Part shown: positions 52,864-59,164 of the stretch, one piece after another
Layout of the letters: each line of letters starts with the position of its first letter
How positions within the stretch are numbered: the stretch's first letter is position 1
NCBI GenBank assembly: GCA_045617845.1
Contig: JAZLJL010000039.1
Span: 1-59,164 of the forward strand
DNA length: 59,164 nt
Source of the DNA: UBA1181 sp045617845
GTDB lineage: Bacteria > Bacteroidota > Bacteroidia > Bacteroidales > Paludibacteraceae
Direction: 5' to 3'
The notes under the pieces: generated by a model
Databases searched by the model: none
What the model was told of the DNA's origin: nothing
What the model saw: only the letters and a program-made list of their open reading frames with translations
Translations under genes and position numbers: made by a program

Positions 52864-53276
52864 TGTTCTATCTATTATGGCAGTTAAATGTCATGATTAA
52901 ACTATATGTAATTAAATTAAATTCATATAATAAATTATCGTCTAAAATCAATTAACTACTATCAACAAGTTTTTATGTTCTTCATCATCAAAAAAAATCA
53001 TCCAAGAAACATACTCAAAATCTCCAATTCACTATCATTTACAACATACAATTAAATCGATGCATGCGAACGTACATGACAACTCAATTCTAATATACGC
53101 AACAAAATTAAACTATTTTTTTCTATTTATACAAAACAGAGGCAAAAATCGTAATAAAAAAAATTTTTTTGTTATACGAAAGGAGATTTTGGGGGTATAT
53201 ACGCATAAAAACACCCCACAAAAACAGAAAAGGGAAGACATATGTCCTCCCTTTATCATTAGCCCGCAAACAGAAA
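52864..53276. other. 413-bp AT-rich intergenic region
   Basis: Leader of the giant surface-protein gene on the right-to-left strand and terminator of glyQS at 53228-53254. The rest is very AT-rich and shows no gene or clear promoter match. Confidence 0.5.
53228..53254 (-). terminator. Intrinsic terminator of glyQS
   Basis: Stem AAAGGGA-GACAT / ATGTC-TCCCTTT with one mismatch and almost no loop, followed on the minus strand by a T-rich stretch broken by C and G. It lies 22 bp after the stop codon. Confidence 0.65.
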
Positions 53277-54830
53277 TCAATCCATCTGCATCATTTTCTT
53301 AAACAAATTACGCATATTAACAGCCTCGCCGATGATGCGATGGAGATCCTCAATCTTCACGCGGTCCTGCTGCATCGTATCGCGGTAACGCAATGTAACC
53401 GTATTGTCCTGCAAAGTCTGATGGTCAACAGTGACACAGAACGGAGTACCGATCGCATCCTGACGGCGATAACGCTTACCGATCGTATCCTTCTCTTCGT
53501 AAGCGCATCTGTAGTCGAACTTCAACTCGTTCATGATTTCGGTTGCCTTCTCAGGAAGTCCGTCCTTCTTCAGCAAAGGAAGGACAGCACACTTAACAGG
53601 CGCCAAAGCAGCAGGCAATGTCAAAACGACACGCTTTTCGCCACCCTCCAAAGCCTCCTCTTTGAAAGACCCGGCAAGGATGGAAAGGAACATACGGTCG
53701 ACACCGATCGAAGTCTCGATAACATAAGGGATATATGACTTGTTCTCCTCCGGATCGAAATACTCCAACTTCTTACCAGAGAACTGTCCGTGACGGGACA
53801 AGTCCCAATTGGTACGAGAGTGGATACCCTCAACCTCCTTGAAACCGAAAGGCATCAAGAACTCAATATCAGTAGCGGCGTTAGCATAGTGAGCCAACTT
53901 GTCATGGTCATGGTAACGATACTTCTCGTCTCCCAAACCAAGAGCCTTGTGCCATTTCAAACGGAAAGCCTTCCAATGTTTGAACCACTCCATTTCCGTA
54001 CCAGGCTTACAGAAGAACTGCATCTCCATCTGTTCGAACTCACGCATACGGAAGATGAATTGGCGAGCCACAATCTCGTTACGGAAAGCCTTACCGATTT
54101 GTGCGATACCAAACGGGATTTTCATTCTACCTGTCTTTTGGACATTCAAGAAATTGGTGAAGATACCTTGGCAAGTCTCAGGACGCAAATAGATGGACAT
54201 TGTGTTCTCCGCGGTAGAACCAACCTCGGTCTTAAACATAAGGTTGAACTGCTTAACATCCGTCCAGTTCTTTGTGCCACTGATAGGACAAACGATCTCC
54301 TCATCAAGGATAATTTGTTTTAGCTCATCCAAGTTATTGTCGTTCAACGCCTTAGCGAAACGAGCATGAAGGGCATCCCTCTTCTCCACATGTTCCAACA
54401 CGCGAGGGTTTGTAGCCATGAACTTCTCCTCGTCAAAAGCGTCACCAAACTTCTTAGCGGCTTTTTCGACCTCTTTCTTAATCTTATCATCGTACTTGGC
54501 GATTTGGTCCTCGATGAGCACATCGGCGCGATAACGTTTCTTGGAATCACGGTTGTCGATCAACGGGTCATTGAACGCATCGACGTGACCTGAAGCCTTC
54601 CATGTGGTTGGTTCCATGAAAATAGCGGCATCGATACCAACTATATTCTGATGGAGCAAAGTCATACTGTCCCACCAATACTTCTTGATGTTGTTCTTCA
54701 ACTCTACACCGTTTTGACCGTAATCGTAAACCGCAGCCAAACCGCCATATATTTCGCTTGAAGGGAAAACGAAACCGTACTCCTTACAGTGCGAAACCAA
54801 CTGTTTGAATACTTCTTCTTGTGAAGCCAT
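53277..54830 (-). CDS. glyQS: Glycyl-tRNA synthetase, homodimeric class II type
   Basis: Charges tRNA-Gly with glycine. The 517-residue single-chain type is recognised by FVFPSSEIYGGLAAVYDYGQNGVELKNN at the start (quoted in part: FPSSEIYGG), then FNLMFKTEVG, LRPETCQGIF, and FRNEIVARQFIFRMREFEQME of motif 2. The anticodon-binding domain follows (VKCAVLPLLKKDGLPEKA, YRRQDAIGTPFCVTVD). It lies 35 bp after the cyclophilin gene and is probably co-transcribed with it. Confidence 0.97.
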   Translation of the reverse strand: MASQEEVFKQLVSHCKEYGFVFPSSEIYGGLAAVYDYGQNGVELKNNIKKYWWDSMTLLHQNIVGIDAAIFMEPTTWKASGHVDAFNDPLIDNRDSKKRYRADVLIEDQIAKYDDKIKKEVEKAAKKFGDAFDEEKFMATNPRVLEHVEKRDALHARFAKALNDNNLDELKQIILDEEIVCPISGTKNWTDVKQFNLMFKTEVGSTAENTMSIYLRPETCQGIFTNFLNVQKTGRMKIPFGIAQIGKAFRNEIVARQFIFRMREFEQMEMQFFCKPGTEMEWFKHWKAFRLKWHKALGLGDEKYRYHDHDKLAHYANAATDIEFLMPFGFKEVEGIHSRTNWDLSRHGQFSGKKLEYFDPEENKSYIPYVIETSIGVDRMFLSILAGSFKEEALEGGEKRVVLTLPAALAPVKCAVLPLLKKDGLPEKATEIMNELKFDYRCAYEEKDTIGKRYRRQDAIGTPFCVTVDHQTLQDNTVTLRYRDTMQQDRVKIEDLHRIIGEAVNMRNLFKKMMQMD

Positions 54831-54865
54831 TACCTATTTATATTATAATTAAACTCGAAAAAAAA

Positions 54866-55678
54866 TCATTTTATAACCTCAACCTTCATCTTGAGATCCT
54901 TCAAAGGTCTATCACCGGGAGCTGTCTTTACAGCTGCGATCAAATCGATGACCTCAAGACCTTCCACCACTTCGCCAAAAACAGTGTACTGGTTATCCAA
55001 GAAAGGTGTGCCGCCAATAGTCTTATAATCCTCACGCATCTTAGCCGGCATTTTAGGAGCGCTCTTACCAGCGAACTCCTTGTCAACCTGCGCCAGAATC
55101 TCAGTCTGAAGCTTCTGTAATCCAGCCTGGTCTTTCGCGATCCTCAACTTCTTTATCTCATCATTCTTTTGCTTGACGATTTCATAGAAGCGAGCCTCCT
55201 TCTGCTGGTTAATCGCCATATTCTCCATCTGGTCCAATTTTGAATCATTCATCTTATCTCCTTGAACGATGTAGAATTGGCAACCAGAAGAACGTTTTTC
55301 AGGATTTACTTGGTCACCTTGGCGTGCGGCGCACAACGCACCTTTCTTATGATAATATTTTGGATAGACGAATTCCGCAGGAATAGTATAACCCACATCG
55401 CCGGCGCCCAACTGTTTGCCAGCGGGAGCGTTCTTAGACTCAGGGTCTCCACCTTGAATCATAAAATTCTTTATCACGCGATGGAACAACAACCCATCAT
55501 AAAACCCTTTCTCTGCCAACTTGATGAAATTGTCGCGGTGCTGCGGCGTTTCGTTATACAATTTCACCTTCATCTTACCGTATTCGGTAGTAATCAAGAC
55601 CATAGTCTCCTTATTTTCAGCATTAACCGTCATAAAAAATAATGTCAACAAAAATGAAACAATCAATATTTTTCTCAT
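54866..55678 (-). CDS. Exported cyclophilin-type peptidyl-prolyl isomerase
   Basis: 270 residues from the ATG at 55678, which begins a signal peptide (MRKILIVSF to TVNAEN). Cyclophilin motifs are present: FHRVIKNFMIQGGDPES, CQFYIVQG and FGEVVEGLEVID. Between the FYIVQG strand and GGTPFLDNQYTVFGEV there is a helical insertion of about 85 residues rich in Lys and Glu. It probably folds extracytoplasmic proteins. Its promoter (55698-55728) overlaps the divergent rpmE2 promoter. Confidence 0.92.
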   Translation of the reverse strand: MRKILIVSFLLTLFFMTVNAENKETMVLITTEYGKMKVKLYNETPQHRDNFIKLAEKGFYDGLLFHRVIKNFMIQGGDPESKNAPAGKQLGAGDVGYTIPAEFVYPKYYHKKGALCAARQGDQVNPEKRSSGCQFYIVQGDKMNDSKLDQMENMAINQQKEARFYEIVKQKNDEIKKLRIAKDQAGLQKLQTEILAQVDKEFAGKSAPKMPAKMREDYKTIGGTPFLDNQYTVFGEVVEGLEVIDLIAAVKTAPGDRPLKDLKMKVEVIK

Positions 55679-55697
55679 AACCGTAAAAATTATTTCA

Positions 55698-55728
55698 CAA
55701 AAATACGAATAATGTTTTTCTGTACAAA
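55698..55728 (-). promoter_or_regulatory. Promoter of the cyclophilin-glyQS unit
   Basis: Minus-strand TTTG (55725-55728), 19-bp spacer and TATTTTTG (55698-55705): an exact -33/-7 match. Confidence 0.7.
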
Positions 55729-55744
55729 AAATTTTGTAATTTTG
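55715..55744 (+). promoter_or_regulatory. Promoter of rpmE2
   Basis: TAATTTTG (55737-55744) runs into GCACCGCA; a T-rich -33 (TTTT at 55715-55718) lies 18 bp upstream. It overlaps the divergent cyclophilin promoter. Confidence 0.6.
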
Positions 55745-55803
55745 CACCGCAAAAAGCGGGATTATTATTCGAATATAATAACAATAATTTAAAATATACG
55801 AAA

Positions 55804-56055
55804 ATGAATAAGGAGATTCAACCAGAGAACTATCGCACGGTAGTATTTAAGGATTTGTCAAACGGTGACACATTCTTCTCTCGTTCTACTGTTAACACTA
55901 AAGACACAATCGAAATCGATGGAGAGACCTATCCGTTGGTAAAACTTGAAATTTCAAGTTCTTCACACCCTTTCTTCACAGGAAAGTCTAAGATGGTCGA
56001 CACCGCAGGTCGTGTTGATAAGTTCATGAGCCGTTACGGTAACCGCAAAAAATAA
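55804..56055 (+). CDS. rpmE2: Ribosomal protein L31 type B
   Basis: 83-residue large-subunit protein. It is the zinc-free B type: there is no CxxC, and the KSKMVDTAGRVDKFMSRYG ending is characteristic. Type B L31 is often the form used when zinc is scarce, but many Bacteroidota have only this form. Strong promoter and terminator make it an independent transcription unit. Confidence 0.97.
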   Translation: MNKEIQPENYRTVVFKDLSNGDTFFSRSTVNTKDTIEIDGETYPLVKLEISSSSHPFFTGKSKMVDTAGRVDKFMSRYGNRKK

Positions 56056-56074
56056 TTTTCGGGAACAAAACCTT

Positions 56075-56107
56075 AAAGGGTATCGGCATCCGGTACCCTT
56101 TTTTTTT
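56075..56107 (+). terminator. Intrinsic terminator of rpmE2
   Basis: About 11-bp stem AAAGGGTATCG / CGGTACCCTTT with a 5-base loop, followed by a long T run. Confidence 0.88.
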
Positions 56108-56124
56108 AACAAGACCCACCAAGC

Positions 56125-57003
56125 ATGAAAAAAATAATCATTTTTGGCAACAAATATAGGGAGGAAGTCATCAAATACACGAAGGAGCTCGCGGACGCCT
56201 TCCGAGGGAAAGGTGTCGAAGTCGGCATAGAAAAAGACTTCTGCCAATTCCTCGTCGAGAAAGGCTGCGACCTTTCTTACCCACACTTCGTCATCGACGA
56301 GGATTGCGGGAACGCGGACATGGCCTTCAGCATCGGAGGTGACGGAACTTTCATACGTGCCGCGGCGAAAATCGGCAAGAGTGGCATCCCGCTCTTGGGT
56401 ATCAACGCCGGAAGACTGGGATTCCTTGCTGACGTATCCGGGGACGAAATAAGCAACGCCGTGGAAGAAATCATCGAAGGAAAATACAAAATCGAGGAAA
56501 GGTCACTACTTAGACTCCACACGGAAGACCGCCTGTACACAGACTTCAACTACGCACTAAACGAAATCGCCGTTCTAAAAAGAGACTCTTCCGCCATGAT
56601 TACCATACATGCTTGGGCAAATGGCGTATTCTTAAACTCGTATCAAGCCGATGGTCTACTCGTAGCAACTTCAACAGGTTCGACAGCCTACTCCATGAGC
56701 GTGGGCGGACCAATCGTCGTCCCTCAAGCATCCAACTTCATCCTAACGCCGGTCGCACCGCATAGCATCAATGTGCGTCCAATCATCATCCCGGACACGT
56801 GGGACATAGAATTGAAGGTGGAGAGCAGGAACAAACATTTCCTCATCGCATTGGACGGACGCAACAATATTTTCGACGACAAAACAACGCTTTCCATCAG
56901 GAAGGCGGATTTCTCCATCAAAACGGTGAAACGAGAAGACCAAGACTTCTTCTGCACACTTCGCACAAAGCTCAGATGGGGCAACGACGAAAGAGAAAGA
57001 TAA
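56125..57003 (+). CDS. nadK: NAD kinase
   Basis: Phosphorylates NAD to NADP in the cytoplasm. 292 residues, the usual length. The GGDGT motif with catalytic Asp73 (SIGGDGTFIRAA), INAGRLGFLADV, ALNEIAVLK and LLVATSTGSTAYSMSVGGP identify it. It begins 18 bp after the rpmE2 terminator and is followed after 5 bp by fmt, so these two form a unit. Confidence 0.97.
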   Translation: MKKIIIFGNKYREEVIKYTKELADAFRGKGVEVGIEKDFCQFLVEKGCDLSYPHFVIDEDCGNADMAFSIGGDGTFIRAAAKIGKSGIPLLGINAGRLGFLADVSGDEISNAVEEIIEGKYKIEERSLLRLHTEDRLYTDFNYALNEIAVLKRDSSAMITIHAWANGVFLNSYQADGLLVATSTGSTAYSMSVGGPIVVPQASNFILTPVAPHSINVRPIIIPDTWDIELKVESRNKHFLIALDGRNNIFDDKTTLSIRKADFSIKTVKREDQDFFCTLRTKLRWGNDERER

Positions 57004-57008
57004 AAAAT

Positions 57009-57974
57009 ATGGAAAAGAAGGACTTGCGCATCGTATACATGGGGACTCCGGATTTCGCCGTCGAACCCCTAAAAGAATTGGTCGAGAACAACTACAACGT
57101 AGTCGGGTGCATCACCATGCCAGACAAACCGGCAGGGCGAGGACATAAAATCCAATATTCCCCAGTAAAGGAATACGCATTGGAGAAAAACATACCTCTC
57201 CTCCAACCAGAAAAGTTGAAAGACGAGACTTTCCTCGCGGAACTCAAAGCATGGAACGCAGACCTGCAGATCGTCGTGGCTTTCCGTATGCTACCCGAAG
57301 TTGTCTGGAACATGCCCAAACTCGGCACATTCAACCTACACGCTTCTCTTCTTCCCCAATACAGAGGCGCCGCCCCAATCAATTGGGCTGTGATCAACGG
57401 AGAGAAAGAGACGGGCGTCACCACCTTCTTCCTAACACACGACATCGACACGGGAAACATCATCATGCAAGAACGCGTCAAAATAGAAGAGACAGACAAC
57501 GTTGGCGACGTACATGACAAGCTAATGCTCCTAGGTGCGAAACTTGTGACAAAAACCGTAGACAAAATATTAGGAGGGGAAATCTCCACCATCCAGCAAG
57601 CACAATTATACGACAACGAATCCGATCTTAAAGCTGCGCCTAAAATTTTCAAGGAGACCTGCAAAATCGAATTCGACAAAGAATCAAAAAAAATCCACGA
57701 CTTCGTCAGAGGCCTATCGCCCTACCCCTCCGCCTGGTGTGAAATGGTGGACCATGAAGGTAACGCGACCGCCATCAAAATATTCGAAACAGAAATCTTA
57801 GATTGCAAAGGAAACGAACCCGGCACCTTTTCGTTCGACAAAAAAAACATAAACGTCGCGACAAAAGACGGCATGATAAGGATAAAATCACTGCAATACC
57901 CCGGCAAGAAAAGACTATCGGCAGAGGAATTTCTAAGGGGATTCAAGATGGAGGATATCGTGAAATTCAAATAA
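57009..57974 (+). CDS. fmt: Methionyl-tRNA formyltransferase
   Basis: Adds a formyl group to initiator Met-tRNA. 321 residues from the ATG at 57009; the longer upstream frame lies inside nadK. The N-terminal MGTPDFAV motif, the catalytic Asn109-His111 in FNLHASLLPQYRGAAPINWA and the Asp in THDIDTG are present, with the C-terminal tRNA-binding domain at about 210-321. Co-transcribed with nadK. Confidence 0.97.
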   Translation: MEKKDLRIVYMGTPDFAVEPLKELVENNYNVVGCITMPDKPAGRGHKIQYSPVKEYALEKNIPLLQPEKLKDETFLAELKAWNADLQIVVAFRMLPEVVWNMPKLGTFNLHASLLPQYRGAAPINWAVINGEKETGVTTFFLTHDIDTGNIIMQERVKIEETDNVGDVHDKLMLLGAKLVTKTVDKILGGEISTIQQAQLYDNESDLKAAPKIFKETCKIEFDKESKKIHDFVRGLSPYPSAWCEMVDHEGNATAIKIFETEILDCKGNEPGTFSFDKKNINVATKDGMIRIKSLQYPGKKRLSAEEFLRGFKMEDIVKFK

Positions 57975-58022
57975 AAAAAACACTTTTAACTATTTTTCAT
58001 AAACATATATGGGAAAATAGCT

Positions 58023-58030
58023 TAAATTTG
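58023..58030 (+). promoter_or_regulatory. Putative promoter (-7 box) of the sigma factor gene
   Basis: TAAATTTG followed by CGGGTG matches TAnnTTTG, 88 bp upstream of the start codon. The -33 region is only T-rich. Confidence 0.45.
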
Positions 58031-58118
58031 CGGGTGATGTAATCATAGAAACAAATGTCTAACTAAAAAAATTATTGCCTATCGACACACACATACTCCA
58101 TATTAATAATGAACGAGT

Positions 58119-58712
58119 ATGATAATCACGAAAACAACGACCGACGACGAGTTGGTTAAACTATATGAGAATGGCGTCAACGAGGCATTCGATGTCTTAT
58201 TAGCGCGCCATAAGGATAAAATATACACAAGCATTTACTTGTCTGTACATGACCAAGACATCGCGAACGACATCTTCCAAGAGGCGTTCATGAAAGTGAT
58301 ATGCACGATAAAACAAGGACGGTACACCGAAAAAGGAAAATTCGCCGCTTGGGTTATCCGTATCGCGCACAATCTCATCATCGACCAATACAGAACGGAC
58401 AAATCAGAGAACACGGTCTCTAATGACGAGGACGACGAGATGGACTTATTCAACAACATCCACTTGTATGACGACAACGTGGAGGATATAATGATAAGAG
58501 AACAAGTCTACGAAGACGTGGTGAATCTGATGAACCATCTCCCGGACAATCAAAAAGAGGTTCTTCGAATGAGGTATTTCGAGGATTTAAGCTTCAAGGA
58601 AATCGCGGATGCGACAGGTGTCAGCATCAATACAGCCTTGGGAAGAATGCGATATGCGATACTCAACCTAAGGAAACTAGCCGAAGAAAACGACGTGTTT
58701 CTTTGTCAATAA
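58119..58712 (+). CDS. ECF-type RNA polymerase sigma factor
   Basis: 197-residue sigma-70 family protein with region 2 (DIANDIFQEAFMKVI, GKFAAWVIRIAHNLIIDQYR) and region 4 (LPDNQKEVLRMRYFEDLSF, EIADATGVSINTALGRMRYA) and no regions 1 or 3, so group 4. An acidic linker (NDEDDEMDLF) joins them. No anti-sigma gene follows in the window; a terminator comes 45 bp after the stop, so the gene is monocistronic and its control is not evident. Confidence 0.93.
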   Translation: MIITKTTTDDELVKLYENGVNEAFDVLLARHKDKIYTSIYLSVHDQDIANDIFQEAFMKVICTIKQGRYTEKGKFAAWVIRIAHNLIIDQYRTDKSENTVSNDEDDEMDLFNNIHLYDDNVEDIMIREQVYEDVVNLMNHLPDNQKEVLRMRYFEDLSFKEIADATGVSINTALGRMRYAILNLRKLAEENDVFLCQ

Positions 58713-58756
58713 ATAGAAATTCAAGAAGGAGAAAAACTTTCCTCTTCCTACCTTAT

Positions 58757-58790
58757 CCCGGCGAGACCTATTTTCTTGCCGGGCTTTTTT
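58757..58790 (+). terminator. Intrinsic terminator of the sigma factor gene
   Basis: Six-bp GC stem CCCGGC / GCCGGG with a 15-base loop, followed by CTTTTTT. Confidence 0.75.
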
Positions 58791-58862
58791 CATAAACTAT
58801 TGTGTATGGGGGCAGAACAACATAGACAAAAAAAAGGACGAACCATCGGATTCATCCTCTTG

Positions 58863-58936
58863 CGGTGCGGACGGGACTCGAACCCGTGACCCCATGCGTG
58901 ACAGGCATGTATTCTAACCAGCTGAACTACCGCACC
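58863..58936 (-). tRNA. tRNA-Asp(GTC)
   Basis: A 74-nt tRNA on the minus strand. Acceptor stem GGTGCGG / CCGCACC, discriminator G, anticodon loop CTGTCAC giving GTC, and T-loop TTCGA are all normal; CCA is not encoded. Confidence 0.97.
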
Positions 58937-58966
58937 TTCATCAATCGTTTTCTCTCGATTGCGGTG

Positions 58967-58997
58967 CAAAGGTAATCATAATTTTAAAACCAGCAAA
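58967..58997 (-). promoter_or_regulatory. Promoter of tRNA-Asp
   Basis: Minus-strand TTTG (58994-58997), 19-bp spacer and TACCTTTG (58967-58974), then GCACCGCA: an exact -33/-7 match. Confidence 0.8.
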
Positions 58998-59019
58998 TAA
59001 AATCCCTGTTTTTTTCAGA

Positions 59020-59164
59020 AATTTATTAAGAAGCTGTTTAAATTTTTTTATTGGAGATTTTTATGAGAGACTTTTTAGGATATTTTGATTATTTCCGATA
59101 GGAGCAATGGGGTTCCATTGTGACTGAGGAAATGATTAAAATAGACAAAAAGTATCCATAAAAA
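59020..59164. other. Unassigned AT-rich edge of the window
   Basis: AT-rich sequence with a small CAATGG-GGTT-CCATTG hairpin (near 59105-59120) and a GAAGCTGTTTAAATTTTTTT stretch of the sort often seen near insertion-sequence ends in Bacteroidota. No transposase frame is present before the window ends, so it is left unassigned. Confidence 0.2.

Noticed and set aside
56799..57008. N-terminal extension of fmt
   Set aside because: The extra 70 residues lie within nadK in another frame and precede the normal formyltransferase start at 57009.
59020..59164. Insertion sequence at the right edge
   Set aside because: Only a short AT-rich stretch and a small hairpin are visible; no transposase frame or terminal inverted repeat pair can be shown within the window.

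Overview
The window looks like chromosomal DNA of a Bacteroidota (Bacteroidales-type) bacterium. The evidence is three 1300-1400 residue hybrid two-component systems of the one-protein Bacteroides type, type IX secretion (T9SS) C-terminal sorting domains on several exported proteins, Bacteroidota-restricted families (for example a DUF4290 protein), an Asp-type MurA, and promoters of the TTTG / TAnnTTTG (-33/-7) class in front of many genes. The mixture of carbohydrate-active enzyme, HTCS regulators and surface proteins suggests a gut- or rumen-like habitat, but that is inference.

Layout. 1-2161: a secreted clan GH-A glycoside hydrolase with a CBM6 module, flanked by repeat relics. 2162-3321: REP-like repeats and a small P-loop kinase. 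3334-11450 (minus): HTCS 1, a DUF2867 protein, a secreted protein built from three internal repeats, and a secreted orphan. 11586-17779 (minus): a compact cell-envelope cluster, DUF4290-murA-PBP1A-oxoamine synthase-guanine deaminase. 17992-24338 (plus): apbE, HTCS 2 and terC, apparently one transcript. 24426-26976 (minus): a lipoprotein, a DUF805 protein and mannose-1-phosphate guanylyltransferase. 27339-29720: two nearly identical tRNA-Leu(CAA) genes, with their leaders and terminators, bracket a 2.2 kb cargo. 30111-34127: HTCS 3. 34325-35605: glyA. 35826-41471 (minus): two paralogous repeat-rich surface proteins and a small T9SS protein. 41849-44140: a BspA-like leucine-rich-repeat membrane protein. 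44177-46030: a superfamily 1 helicase. 46090-52863: a 2257-residue T9SS type B surface protein. 53277-58712: housekeeping genes (glyQS, cyclophilin, rpmE2, nadK, fmt) and an ECF-type sigma factor. 58863-58936: tRNA-Asp.

The most striking object is the cargo between the two tRNA-Leu genes. It encodes an export signal whose A-x-A cleavage site is followed at once by a ubiquitin domain starting at its own Met1. By eye 64 of 76 positions match remembered human ubiquitin, and all seven lysines and the L8/I44/V70 patch are kept. The domain carries an in-frame TAA at ubiquitin codon 19, lacks the terminal Gly-Gly, and is followed in the +1 frame by the rest of a GLUG-like, T9SS-sorted surface protein and then a 44-residue peptide gene. 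The simplest reading is a recently broken gene for a secreted ubiquitin-headed surface protein, in a tRNA-bracketed segment of possible eukaryotic ancestry. An assembly error or recoding has not been excluded.

Motif positions, identities and hairpins were read by eye; no search or folding program was run.
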